The notes under the pieces are model-generated. The model did no database searches. It had not been told where the DNA came from and saw only the letters and a program-made list of their open reading frames with translations. 64,000 bases of DNA, from contig JAUWAU010000010.1 of NCBI GenBank assembly GCA_030601885.1, positions 62,001 through 126,000 on the forward strand, read 5' to 3'. The stretch is from Armatimonadota bacterium. Lineage in GTDB: Bacteria > Armatimonadota > Zipacnadia > JAUWAU01. A program made the translations under genes and the position numbers. Positions 44,184 to 53,743 of this stretch are shown piece after piece (positions within the stretch are counted from its first letter, which is position 1; each line of letters begins with the position of its first letter).

Positions 44184-47100
44184 ATGGCAAAGCTGAGCAT
44201 GGTGACTTGCCTCGGGTTCAGATGCACCACGCTGCTGCTGACATCGGTTGCCTCAACGCTCCTCTGGGCAGCCATGGCCTGCGGTGACGACCTCCCCGAC
44301 CCGTACAGCCGTCCCTCCGACCCCACAATCGGCCCCGCGCCCGTGCCCGTGATGGAGCAAGTGTTCTGGCTGGAGCTTGCCGTCCCGCCGGAGGTGGACG
44401 TGACAGCCACTACGCCGGATGGCGTGAAGCTCCTGGACAGGACCAAGCCCGGCAAGGGCCGCACGCGCACGCGCCTCTACTTCCGCTCGGATCGCGGGAT
44501 ACCCAAGGGAATTATCGAAGTCGTGGTGGGCGGGCAGCGCCGTCTCACGGTGCCGCTCCGGGTGCTCACATACCGCGAGGACATCGAGGACAAGATCCGG
44601 GCGGTGCCCGGGGTCGATCCCTCGAGGCGCAAGAGGGGGCGTTCCTACTACACCGATGACGTCATCGCCCTGGCGCACCGCAACCTGGACACATACCCGG
44701 CCCTGCGCGAGGGCCTGCAGCGTCCCACCATGTACGATCGCATGAGCGACGAGGAGGTCCTCGCCAGCCTGCCCTCGTGGAACGTCCCGCGGCAATGCTA
44801 CTCCAACTGGCCCTGGCCCAAATGCGGCGAGCAGATCTACAAGTTCAGCGGCTTCTACCCGTGGCAGCGCGGCGGCGTGCCGCGATTCAAGGCTCGGTGC
44901 CCGGTGTGCGAGCAGCTCTTCCCCACCAACGACTTCACCAGCGGCGACTTCACCAGCGGCGACTATCCAGACGACGGCTGGGGCTGGGACCCGGGGACCG
45001 GCAAGCGCGAAGACTTCGCCGCATGGGTGGCCTACTACAACCATCACAACCTGTGGCAGAGCTTCGCCGGCGACCTCGTGCGCCTCGCGCACCGGGCGCT
45101 GCTGCTGGGAGACAGCGACGCTGCGCACAAGGTCGCCCTGGTGTGCGCCCGGATGGCCTACGTGTACCCCGGCATGAACATGCGCTGGCAGCAAGTGCGC
45201 TCTCGCTACCTGCGCCCCGGCCGCCTGCTGATAGACGGCAACTGGGAGCGTAACCAGATCCTCGTGCCCGTCGCCCGCGCATATGACGCCGTCTTCGACT
45301 TCATCGAGACGGACACGCAGCTTGTTGGCTTCCTCGGGACCAAAGATCCCGCCATCAAGTCACCCGCCGACGTGAAGGCTCTCATCGATACGTACCTCAT
45401 CCAGGTCTTCGGATGGGACTGGATGCGGCGCGAGCTGAGCGGCGGCAACATGGGCGCGCGCGAGGAGGACATGGCCCAGTTCGCCGTCTGCGCCGACATG
45501 GGGCCGGTGAGCGACCGCTGGATCGAGGAGCTGTTCACCCACGCCTACAACAGCGGCGCGAACCGCGGCGGCGTGGATGACGAGACGTTCATCAACACCA
45601 CCACCCGCGAGGGCATCGTCTGGATCTCGGCGTTGGGGTACGCCTACGGCTATCTTCGCTCTAAATCCGACATGGCCGAGATTCTCTCACGCGTGACCTC
45701 GCCCCGCTGGCAGACGCGCTGCAACCTCTACGACGAGACGCGGTATCCCAAGTTCCGCGCCGAGTTCGACACGTGGATCGACTTCGTGGTCGCCGGGCGC
45801 TTCGGCCCCGGCTACGGCGACAGCGGCGGCGCCGGCACGGCGGAATATCCGGACGGTATTCCGGCCGGCCTGCGCACGACCTACGAGCGCGCATATCGCC
45901 GCTGGCCCACGGACAGGCTGGCGCGCGCGATCTATCGCCTCGACCGGCGCGATCCCGGCCTGTTCGAGGAGGACATCTGGCCCCAGGTCGAGGACCAGGC
46001 GGGCCGGGCCGGGCCCGAGCCGCCGCTCGAGAGCCGGGTCATGGACGGCGTCCGCTTCGTCTTTCTGGAGTCCCGCCCTCACGCCGACGCCCCACTGCAG
46101 CGCGCCGGCATCGCGCTGCGCTATGGCTACGGTCGCGGGCACCATCACCAGGACAATCTCAACATCGAGCTGTTCGCCAAGGGGCTGAGCGTCGCCCCCG
46201 AGCTCGGCTACCCGTGCTGGGCCCATCCCATGGGCAACACGAGCCACGTCGCCCACCACAACACCGGCATGATCGACCGCTCGCCGCAGTACAGGAGCGC
46301 CATCTCCCACGGCGATCTGGAGCTGTTCGCCCCCGCTCCCGAGGCGTCGTTCGCCGACGTCTCCGCCACGCCCAATGGCTTCCCCAACCGCATGTACCGC
46401 CGCGCCGTCTGCCTCGCCGATGCGCCCGCGGGCAACGTCTACCTCGTGGACATCCTGCGCCTCGCCGGCGGCGCCGTGCGCACCTGCTGCTTTCACGGCC
46501 CGACGCACGACGACTTCGAGTCCAATCTCGAATTCGGCCGAACGGGAGAGACGCTCGACGTAGGCGACATCGGCCGCGGGTTGGCCAACAACATCGTCGA
46601 GCCGCAGGTGGCCGCGTCCGACGATGACGTATGGGGCGACTGGAAGTGCGAGGACAAAGACGTGCACCTCCGCCTGCTGTACGTGGGCAAGCCCGGGCGG
46701 CGCTACATCACGGCTCGATGCGCCAAGCCGGACATCCCGCCGATCCGCTACCTCTTCGCGGAAGAGGAGCAGCCCGACGGCGGGAGCGAGTTCATCTCCA
46801 TCTGGCAGCCGTACGAGGGCGAGCCGTTCATCGAGAGAGTCGAGCGTCTGCCGGTGCGCGGCGAGGCCGAATCGGGGGAGTTCGCGCCGGTCGCGCTTCG
46901 CGTCACTCTCGCCGGCGGCCAAGTCGATACGTTCCTGTACTCGCACGATCCCAATGCCCTGCTGCGCGTGGGCGACCTGGAGTTCAGGGGCAGCTTCGGC
47001 TACTGGTCGGAGCTCAATGGCCGGCCACGTGCGCTCCACCTCGTCAACGGCGAGCGCCTGCGGAAAGCCCAGGACGGCCTCACCGACGTCCCGCCACCCT

Positions 47101-47594
47101 TCCGCGCCCGAGTCACCCGAGCTGATCTCCTCGACAGCGTCCTCACCCTCGACCGCTCCCTGCCCGACGATGTCGATTGGCGCGGGCAGCTCCTCTTCAT
47201 CCTCGGCGGCGGGCACCGCACGGCCTACCACATTCAGGAAGTCCTCCCACGCGGCAACGTGGTGAAACTCGACTTGAGCTCCATCATCTTCCGCTCCAGG
47301 ATGGTGCGCATGGCCGAGGACAAGACCCACCTCGTCACCGAGGTCCTTCCGCCCATCGAGGCATCCCGGGGCTTCAAGCCGGGCTACTACGATGATGCGG
47401 TGCTGACGGGCGAAGACCTGAAGGCCCGCTACCGCGTGGAGAGAGTCGAGGAGGACAGGATCTATCTCGACCGCCCGGTCAACGAGGCCGACTTCCGCGA
47501 TGCCGACGGCGACGGCCGACGGATGGTGAGCATCTACGACTTCGGCGCCGGGGACGAGGTGACTGTGTATCGTTCCGTGTTCAGGCGATTCTAG
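44184..47594 (+). CDS. Heparinase II/III-like secreted lyase
   Basis: A 1136-residue exported protein with a signal (about residues 8-30). The N-terminal part has cysteine pairs in a zinc-ribbon-like arrangement (KCGEQIYKFSGFYPW and ARCPVCEQLFPTNDF). An alpha/alpha toroid spans about 280-600 (AWVAYYNHHNLWQSFAGDL). The heparinase-type beta-sandwich has ALRYGYGRGHHHQDNLNIELFAKG and THVAHHN-like HNTGMIDRSPQY, containing the catalytic tyrosine and histidines. These proteins cleave uronate-containing polysaccharides by beta-elimination, and alginate, heparin-like or pectic substrates are possible. An exact 15-base tandem duplication near 44929-44958 gives FTSGDFTSGDY. The protein is longer than most of the family. 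Confidence 0.82.
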   Translation: MAKLSMVTCLGFRCTTLLLTSVASTLLWAAMACGDDLPDPYSRPSDPTIGPAPVPVMEQVFWLELAVPPEVDVTATTPDGVKLLDRTKPGKGRTRTRLYFRSDRGIPKGIIEVVVGGQRRLTVPLRVLTYREDIEDKIRAVPGVDPSRRKRGRSYYTDDVIALAHRNLDTYPALREGLQRPTMYDRMSDEEVLASLPSWNVPRQCYSNWPWPKCGEQIYKFSGFYPWQRGGVPRFKARCPVCEQLFPTNDFTSGDFTSGDYPDDGWGWDPGTGKREDFAAWVAYYNHHNLWQSFAGDLVRLAHRALLLGDSDAAHKVALVCARMAYVYPGMNMRWQQVRSRYLRPGRLLIDGNWERNQILVPVARAYDAVFDFIETDTQLVGFLGTKDPAIKSPADVKALIDTYLIQVFGWDWMRRELSGGNMGAREEDMAQFAVCADMGPVSDRWIEELFTHAYNSGANRGGVDDETFINTTTREGIVWISALGYAYGYLRSKSDMAEILSRVTSPRWQTRCNLYDETRYPKFRAEFDTWIDFVVAGRFGPGYGDSGGAGTAEYPDGIPAGLRTTYERAYRRWPTDRLARAIYRLDRRDPGLFEEDIWPQVEDQAGRAGPEPPLESRVMDGVRFVFLESRPHADAPLQRAGIALRYGYGRGHHHQDNLNIELFAKGLSVAPELGYPCWAHPMGNTSHVAHHNTGMIDRSPQYRSAISHGDLELFAPAPEASFADVSATPNGFPNRMYRRAVCLADAPAGNVYLVDILRLAGGAVRTCCFHGPTHDDFESNLEFGRTGETLDVGDIGRGLANNIVEPQVAASDDDVWGDWKCEDKDVHLRLLYVGKPGRRYITARCAKPDIPPIRYLFAEEEQPDGGSEFISIWQPYEGEPFIERVERLPVRGEAESGEFAPVALRVTLAGGQVDTFLYSHDPNALLRVGDLEFRGSFGYWSELNGRPRALHLVNGERLRKAQDGLTDVPPPFRARVTRADLLDSVLTLDRSLPDDVDWRGQLLFILGGGHRTAYHIQEVLPRGNVVKLDLSSIIFRSRMVRMAEDKTHLVTEVLPPIEASRGFKPGYYDDAVLTGEDLKARYRVERVEEDRIYLDRPVNEADFRDADGDGRRMVSIYDFGAGDEVTVYRSVFRRF

Positions 47595-47700
47595 CTCCAG
47601 AGCGGGGCTGCCCTCGCTGGGGAGTGTCGGGATGCCTCACCGCTCGCCACAGCGCCAGCTCCGCCTCTGCTTCGAACACTTGGCTGCGGTGGCATTGTAG

Positions 47701-47777
47701 CGCGGGGTCTATGTCCCCCGCCTGGCCGAGGTGGCACGCCTTTCGCCCTCCCACCCATCTTCATGGTTTCTGGGTGG
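47701..47777. terminator. Two hairpins between convergent genes
   Basis: GCGGGG (47701-47706) pairs with CCCCGC (47715-47720), and CCACCCA (47750-47756) pairs with TGGGTGG (47771-47777). They lie between the heparinase-like gene and the converging ABC permease gene. Neither has a clear T-tract, so activity as terminators is uncertain. Confidence 0.35.
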
Positions 47778-47798
47778 CCCCATGTGACATGATGACTG

Positions 47799-48929
47799 CT
47801 ACGCCTTCAGCCCCGTCAACGTGATCCCCTGAATGAAGTACCGCTGCCCAATGAAGAAGAGCACGAGGATCGGGATCGTCCACAGCGTGGCGGCGGCCAT
47901 GAGCATGGCCCATTCGCCGCTGTGCGCGCTCTGGAAGAGCTGCAGCGCGTACGAGCCCGTCATCTTCTCCGGCGAGCTGATGTAGATCAGCGGCCCCATG
48001 AAGTCGTTCCAGACGGCGAGGAAGTGGATGATGCCCACCGCCGCCAGCGCCGGCTTGATCTGCGGCAGCATGATGCTCCAGTAGATCCGGAGGTACGAGC
48101 AGCCGTCGATGCGCGCGGCGTCCTCCAGTTCCACCGGGATCGTCAGGAAGAACTGCCGCAGCAGGAAGACGTAGAACGCTGGCGCGAAGAAGCTGGGGAA
48201 CCAGAGCGGCCGCAGCGTATCGACCCAGCCGAAGTAGCGAAAGATGAGGAACGTGGGGATCATGGTGACCGCCGCCGGAAGCATCATGGTGGACAGCAAT
48301 ATGACGAACACCGCGTCGCGGCCCGGCCATCTCAGCCGCGCGAAGCTGTAGGCCACCAGGGAGCTGCTCAGCAGCACCCCGAGCAGGCTCAGGCCGCTGA
48401 CCCACAGCGTATTCCTGACGAAGAGGAAACCATACCGCGTCCCGACGGGCAGGGCGTCCTCCAGAAACTCGAGCGCCTTGGGGTAGTTCTCCCACATGAC
48501 CGGATTAGGGAGTGAAGCCGGCCGACTGAAGATCTGGTCCTCTGCCTTCAGCGACGTCATCACCAACCACATGAAGGGCAGCATGAAGCCGACCGCGGCC
48601 GTCAGCAGGGCAAGATGGATCACCACCTGGCGTCGGTCCTCGCGCGCACGCTGGCGGAGCTGCCAATCTGGTTCCCGGCGCACCACACAGGCCCAATACG
48701 CTATTCCCGCGAGCATGAGGGGCGCGGCGAGCAGGAGGACGCGTCCCGGATATGGGACGGCAAGATGGCGGAACATTAGCACACCGGCCAACAGCACCAG
48801 CGCCAGCGCTCCAGCGAGGTCTATTCGCCGCCGGCGGAGGCTGTCCACGAACACCGTCAGCCACAGCGCCGCCCCGGCGTAGACCGCGGCGACGGTCAGT
48901 ATCCAGGCGGGGAAGATTAGCTTCTCCAT
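47799..48929 (-). CDS. Sugar ABC transporter permease (MalG type) with N-terminal extension
   Basis: A 376-residue inner-membrane permease of the carbohydrate uptake 1 type. The classic part begins near residue 115 (HLALLTAAVGFMLPFMWLVMTSLK). The EAA loop EDAARIDGCSYLRIYWSIMLPQIKPAL contacts the ATPase, and the chain ends GQRYFIQGITLTGLKA. The first about 110 residues add roughly three transmembrane helices not found in usual MalG. The ATG at 48929 gives MEKLIFPAW. It follows the fused binding-protein/permease gene by 29 bases. No ATPase gene is in the window, so the system probably shares one encoded elsewhere. Confidence 0.87.
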   Translation of the reverse strand: MEKLIFPAWILTVAAVYAGAALWLTVFVDSLRRRRIDLAGALALVLLAGVLMFRHLAVPYPGRVLLLAAPLMLAGIAYWACVVRREPDWQLRQRAREDRRQVVIHLALLTAAVGFMLPFMWLVMTSLKAEDQIFSRPASLPNPVMWENYPKALEFLEDALPVGTRYGFLFVRNTLWVSGLSLLGVLLSSSLVAYSFARLRWPGRDAVFVILLSTMMLPAAVTMIPTFLIFRYFGWVDTLRPLWFPSFFAPAFYVFLLRQFFLTIPVELEDAARIDGCSYLRIYWSIMLPQIKPALAAVGIIHFLAVWNDFMGPLIYISSPEKMTGSYALQLFQSAHSGEWAMLMAAATLWTIPILVLFFIGQRYFIQGITLTGLKA

Positions 48930-48958
48930 TGCTATCGGACCGCTCGTGGTGCTTGGCC

Positions 48959-51490
48959 CTATTTCCGCTGCGCCTCGTAGTACACCCACAGCGGCGCCAG
49001 CTTGATCTGTATCAAAGCCAAAGCCAAGATGATGACAAACAGGATCCACGCCCATGCGGAGGCGTAGCCCATGCGGAAGTACTGGAAGGCGTTGTTGAAC
49101 AGGTACAGCACGGGCACCATCGTGCTATCCACGGGCCCGCCCAGGGGGCCGCTCATGATGTAGACGTCAGTGAAGCGCTGGAGCGAGCCAATGGTGCCCA
49201 TGATGAGATTGAAGAAGATGTAGGGTGTGAGCATGGGGATGGTGATGTGCCGGAAGCGCGCCCACCAGCCCGCGCCGTCGATATCGGCGGCCTCGTACAA
49301 CTGCTGCGGGATGCCCTGCAGACCGGCCAGCCACAGGATCATGGCGCCGCCAGCTCCCCACAGGCCCACAATCACGTAGCTCGGTTTCGAGGAGAGTTCG
49401 CCAGCCAGCCACGCCGGAGCCGGCAGGTCCAACCACGCCCCGATCGTCGCCCGCCAGACCAGGTTCACCAGGCCAATCTCCGGATTCAGCAGCCACGGCC
49501 AGAGCAATGCGGCCGCGACGGCGGGAGTGATCGTGGGCAGGTAGCAGGCGGTGCGGTACCAGCTCATCCCGCGCACGTTCGCGTTCAGCAGCAGAGCCAG
49601 CGAGAGGCTGACCACGAGGCCGAGGCCAATCCCAAAGACCGATAGATACAGGACGTTGTAAATGGACTTCCAGACGATGGGGTCGTTGGCGTGGGCCGTG
49701 ACAGTGAAGTACCGCACTGGCTGCAGGTATTGCCACCAGTGCTCGACATCGTCCAGGCCGCTCATCCAGTGCGCCTGCAGATCGTGCAGACCGAGGAGCT
49801 CGCGGTAGTTGTTGACGCCCACAGAGCGCGCCGGGTGCAGCACATCGTAGCTGCAGAAGCTGAATACGAGCGAGGCGACGATGGGGCCAAGCGCAAACAG
49901 CAGAAAGCCAATTGCCCACGGCGAGGCGAACAGGTAGCCGGCGAGGACCTCGCTGCGCTGCAGCCGGCCCACGCGCGCGCGGCGGCGCCACACAATAGCC
50001 AAGGCGGCCAGGCTCAGCAGCACGACGGCAGCAAGCGTACACAGCACCGCATTCCTATTCAGCAGAGGGTACTGCGCTCGGTTGTAAGCCTTGTCGAGCT
50101 CCTCCTGCACCGCCCGCTGTCCGGCGAGGAGGGCCTCGTCCGGCGTGGCCTTGTGATGAATGGCCATATCGAAGGCGCGAACATGCTCGTCCCACAGTCT
50201 CTGGCCGACGAAGGTCACCGGCCGAAAGCGCGACACTGGCATGAGTCCGAGAAACGTGCGCAGGCCATCGCGATACTTGGCCTCGGTCGGGGCGAACTCT
50301 CCGAAGATGACCTGGTTCACCTTGAAGTTGGCCGACATGTTGGGCACGTACAGGCGGCCCTTGCCGGCGTTGTACTGGCGCTGGCCCTCGTGCATCACGC
50401 GCTGGCCCTCGAGGCTGTTCATCCACTTGATGAACAGCCACGCTTCCCGCACGTGCCTGGAGCTTTTCGGCATGGCGAAGGAGAAGCCGCCGGACCACGT
50501 GATGAATGGCGGCTCGCCGGCGAATCGACCTTTTCCTTCGAGACGCTCACGTGGCACGGGCGCAGGAGCGACGCCGAAGTCCACCGTCGGCCCGAAGCGC
50601 GCCATGCTGTCGAGCGTCCAGTTGCCGGCGATCTTCATGGCCACCTTGCCCACCAGGAACGGGTCGAGCTCGTTGGGCTGGAAGGTGGAGGTGAACGCGC
50701 CGATGCGATCCGCGCCCTGCAGGGCGTCATAGCAGCGAACCATGAACTCCAACGCGCCGGTGGTCGCCTCGTTGTGGAGCGTGCAGGTCCTGCCGTCCGG
50801 CGACACGAACTCGCCGCCGTTTTGCCAGCTATACAGGTACAGCCAGCTATTGCCGTAGTTGGGGATGAAGCCGATGGTCTCGAAGCTGCCGTCGGGGTTG
50901 TACTCGGTGAGCTTCACGGCGTAGTCGAACAGCTCATCCCACGTGCGCGGCGGGCGCCGGGGATCGAGTCCGGCGCGGCGAAACAGCTCCCTGTTGTAGT
51001 ACAGCGCCCGGCAGTCGGTGTTGAACGGGATCGCATACACCTTGCCCTGGTACACGGCCTCCGACCAGCAGGCGCCGTAGTAGTCCTCGGGCCGGATTGC
51101 GCCGGGGCCGGTGTCGTGGGCAATGAGGTCGTCCAGGGCGCGGAAGGCGTCGCGCGAGGCCCAGTCGCCGATGGTGAACCGATCCTGGTGGACCAGATCG
51201 GGCGGAACGCCGCCGACGATGCTGGTCATGAGCTTCTGCGGGTTCATCCCGCCAGCGCCCATAGACAGCGAGACGACCTCGATGTCCGGGTGGCGGCGCA
51301 TGAACTCGGCAATAGTCGCGTCTCGCCCACGGGTCCACTCGCCCGATGGCAGGCCCCAGACGACGAGCTTGGTCTTGGCCGAGGCTCCGGATGTCACAAG
51401 AATGCCGCAGATGCAGGCGAGCGCCACGAGGGGGAGGGTGCGCAGTCGCCGGATCGATTGCACCATCGCGCGCAAACGGAAGTCAACCAT
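48959..51490 (-). CDS. Fused solute-binding protein and MalF-type permease
   Basis: An 843-residue fusion. After a hydrophobic signal (about residues 14-35), residues 38-500 form a family-1 sugar-binding protein (KLVVWGLPSGEWTRGRD, GGVPPDLVHQDRF, VYAIPFNTDCRALYYN, FITWSGGFSFAMPKSS). A transmembrane helix (about 515-535) leads to a MalF-like permease (about 550-843) with the EAA loop YEAADIDGAGWWARFRHITIPMLTPY. In usual systems these are separate proteins. The ATG at 51490 has no strong ribosome site; starts upstream to 51574 (including a GTG) or at 51466 are possible. The sugar cannot be predicted, but uptake of oligosaccharides fits the neighbourhood. Confidence 0.87.
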   Translation of the reverse strand: MVDFRLRAMVQSIRRLRTLPLVALACICGILVTSGASAKTKLVVWGLPSGEWTRGRDATIAEFMRRHPDIEVVSLSMGAGGMNPQKLMTSIVGGVPPDLVHQDRFTIGDWASRDAFRALDDLIAHDTGPGAIRPEDYYGACWSEAVYQGKVYAIPFNTDCRALYYNRELFRRAGLDPRRPPRTWDELFDYAVKLTEYNPDGSFETIGFIPNYGNSWLYLYSWQNGGEFVSPDGRTCTLHNEATTGALEFMVRCYDALQGADRIGAFTSTFQPNELDPFLVGKVAMKIAGNWTLDSMARFGPTVDFGVAPAPVPRERLEGKGRFAGEPPFITWSGGFSFAMPKSSRHVREAWLFIKWMNSLEGQRVMHEGQRQYNAGKGRLYVPNMSANFKVNQVIFGEFAPTEAKYRDGLRTFLGLMPVSRFRPVTFVGQRLWDEHVRAFDMAIHHKATPDEALLAGQRAVQEELDKAYNRAQYPLLNRNAVLCTLAAVVLLSLAALAIVWRRRARVGRLQRSEVLAGYLFASPWAIGFLLFALGPIVASLVFSFCSYDVLHPARSVGVNNYRELLGLHDLQAHWMSGLDDVEHWWQYLQPVRYFTVTAHANDPIVWKSIYNVLYLSVFGIGLGLVVSLSLALLLNANVRGMSWYRTACYLPTITPAVAAALLWPWLLNPEIGLVNLVWRATIGAWLDLPAPAWLAGELSSKPSYVIVGLWGAGGAMILWLAGLQGIPQQLYEAADIDGAGWWARFRHITIPMLTPYIFFNLIMGTIGSLQRFTDVYIMSGPLGGPVDSTMVPVLYLFNNAFQYFRMGYASAWAWILFVIILALALIQIKLAPLWVYYEAQRK

Positions 51491-51645
51491 GGCTGTGATG
51501 ATGTTGTGTTTCACTGCCGCGCTGGGCTTCCCATGTTCGTCGGGGGATTCCTCCCAGGAGCGAGGTAGACACATGGCTCCGGGAGCCTATCGGGACAGGG
51601 ATAGATAGCCGCGAAGTGCGGGAGGGTCCGGCAAGCACTGCCGCC

Positions 51646-52776
51646 TTACGGCACGGGGATGCCGCGGATGACGAACTCGCGCTTGGCGGGCGGCCCGGCG
51701 GCGCTGAGCCGGGTGGTGATGGTGAAGCGCTTCGCCTTCGGGTCGATGAACGCGGCACGCCACAGCTCCCGCCATTCGCCGCGCGCCGACTTCGCCTTCT
51801 TCGCGGTCTCGGTGGACGCAGCATCGGGCCACAACACGGCGCGAACCTGCTGACACACCACGCGATCCCCCATGTCATCCTCGACCAGCGGGGGGGCAAA
51901 GCCAATGTTCGGCGGCAGCACCCCGTCTTCCCGCGCGGGGACAATGCGCAGCGAAATCAGAAGCTCGTGGTCCTTGCCGGCAGCCAGCAGGCTCTGCACG
52001 CTCGCCGCGGGCCTGGCGAATTCGCTTGTTGGCCGCGGCACGAGCCGCAGGCTGTCGATGGCGACCCTATAGCCAGCGGCCAGCTTCTCCTGGGGCACGG
52101 CTGCGGGTGTCACGTCGTCAAACCGAACGTCCTCCGAGTGCTGCTCTTGGGCCTCGAGGGCCGTGTGGCGGAAATCGATGCGTTTTGCGTCGGGGTGCAG
52201 AGGCCTGAAGAAGGCGACAAAGGCGCGCAGATGCGAAGGCAGGAAGGCGTCTGCGGTCGTGGGTGCGACATTGACCGCGCCGCGTATGTTCGCGGCATTC
52301 GACAGCCACACGTCTCGGCTGAACCGTTGCTGCTGCACGACCGGCCCTTGGGCGGGTGGTTCATAGAGACGAGCCAGGCTCGGCTCGTTCCGGAGCGCTG
52401 AGTAGGTGACGTGCACGGCCGCCTGCTTTCGACCGGCATCGTCGCTCACTTCCGTCGGGCCGACCGTCAGCCTCTGAGAGAGCGCCTGTCCAGTTCGGTC
52501 CTCAATGAAGCCGCGGACCACGAAATAGGACTCGCCGGGGCGGAAGCGTGCAGGTGCTGCCCTCTGTGCTTGCGGCTGATTGGCGATCTGCTCCTGCACG
52601 CTCGGGAGCAGGAAGTCGGTCTCCTTGCCCACCTTGGCTATCGTCAGGCGCAGTTGTCCCTGGTCCGCATACAGCTCAGTGCGCGCGGGACCGGACACTG
52701 CCTGCGCCAGGTACAGGATCGCCACTGTCCCGCACACAAGCCCCACTGTCAGCAATGGAATGCGCCGTGTCTTCAT
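51646..52776 (-). CDS. Secreted protein of unknown function in the second ECF operon
   Basis: A 376-residue protein beginning MKTRRIPLLTVGLVCGTVAILYLAQAV, a signal or single membrane anchor. The rest looks beta-rich, with LRLTIAKVGKETDF, YFVVRGFIEDRTGQ, GYRVAIDSLRLVPRP and FVIRGIPVP. I recognise no family. It starts 19 bases after the anti-sigma gene and is very likely in the same transcript, so it may be the envelope protein the sigma factor serves or its signal sensor. Confidence 0.65.
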   Translation of the reverse strand: MKTRRIPLLTVGLVCGTVAILYLAQAVSGPARTELYADQGQLRLTIAKVGKETDFLLPSVQEQIANQPQAQRAAPARFRPGESYFVVRGFIEDRTGQALSQRLTVGPTEVSDDAGRKQAAVHVTYSALRNEPSLARLYEPPAQGPVVQQQRFSRDVWLSNAANIRGAVNVAPTTADAFLPSHLRAFVAFFRPLHPDAKRIDFRHTALEAQEQHSEDVRFDDVTPAAVPQEKLAAGYRVAIDSLRLVPRPTSEFARPAASVQSLLAAGKDHELLISLRIVPAREDGVLPPNIGFAPPLVEDDMGDRVVCQQVRAVLWPDAASTETAKKAKSARGEWRELWRAAFIDPKAKRFTITTRLSAAGPPAKREFVIRGIPVP

Positions 52777-52795
52777 CACCGGTGTCTTCTTCCCA

Positions 52796-53743
52796 TCACA
52801 ATGTATGAACGGATGCGCTGCCGAAGTCCCCCGCATCGGACGTGTCCGTCGTGCCTTCGAGTGCCGGCTCCGCGGGCAAGCCGCCGTCCGTGTCGGTGAT
52901 CTCGGCGACGGCATCGAACACGCGCGTTGTCGAGCGGACGACGTAGGATTTGGCGACCACCGCATACAATCTGGTGACTACCGGCTCGGCCGCTGCATCA
53001 TCGGAAGTCGTGCCCACTTCGCCGGTCGTAAGCACCTGGTCGTATTCCCGAACCGTCCACTCGGCGACCACGAGGGCGTAGGTGTGCGTCTCCGAGGGCT
53101 GTGTGAGCGGCGGCGTTGCGGCGAGCACCTCCTCCGCCGACTCCGCAGCAGGCCGCAATGGCGGCGGGGTTCGGCGCACGGGACGGCGCGTGGCGGGGGG
53201 CGTCGCGCGTGCGATGGCGTCGTGCGTAGTAGCAGCCGGCAATAATGCCGGCCGCCCGCGGGAGATCGCGGGAGCATCGGCTGAGGCGGTGTCTCCGCCC
53301 TCTCCCGACAACTCGGTGGCCTCAGCCGCGGCAGCGCCCGGCCCGGCGTCGCTTACGTGGGTGATCCCGCCGGGAGTGCGGGAGGCAATGGACCCGTCAG
53401 ATGCGCCGCGCTCCGAGCGAGAGGGCCACAGCACCAGCGCGAGGACGACCAGAGCCGCGGCGCCGGCAAGGCTGGGAATAAGCGCCGTGGCCCACAGCCG
53501 TCCGTGCGATCCGGTGCGCTCGAGGGCCTGGCTGCGAACCCGTGGCCATAGCTTCTCCAGCGCCGGCGCCTCGATGGACGGTTGATGCGCGACGAACAGG
53601 GCCAGACTGTCCTCGAACTGCCTGACCAGCTCACCACACGCGGCACAGGAGCGAAGGTGCTCGGCGAGCGTCGCCCGCCGCTCCCGGTCGAGGGCATCGT
53701 CCACAATCTCCGGCAGAAGTCGCTTGACCTCGCGGCACGTCAT
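52796..53743 (-). CDS. Zinc-finger anti-sigma factor (second pair)
   Basis: A 315-residue protein. The N-terminus has the zf-HC2 pattern (ATLAEHLRSCAACGELV; HxxxCxxC near residues 29-36), then a transmembrane helix (about 88-108). A long Ala/Thr-rich periplasmic part ends with a repeated pattern (ALVVAEWTVREYDQVL and YAVVAKSYVVRSTTRVF). It overlaps the sigma gene by four bases. It would bind the sigma factor in the cytoplasm and sense an envelope cue outside. Confidence 0.85.
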   Translation of the reverse strand: MTCREVKRLLPEIVDDALDRERRATLAEHLRSCAACGELVRQFEDSLALFVAHQPSIEAPALEKLWPRVRSQALERTGSHGRLWATALIPSLAGAAALVVLALVLWPSRSERGASDGSIASRTPGGITHVSDAGPGAAAAEATELSGEGGDTASADAPAISRGRPALLPAATTHDAIARATPPATRRPVRRTPPPLRPAAESAEEVLAATPPLTQPSETHTYALVVAEWTVREYDQVLTTGEVGTTSDDAAAEPVVTRLYAVVAKSYVVRSTTRVFDAVAEITDTDGGLPAEPALEGTTDTSDAGDFGSASVHTL

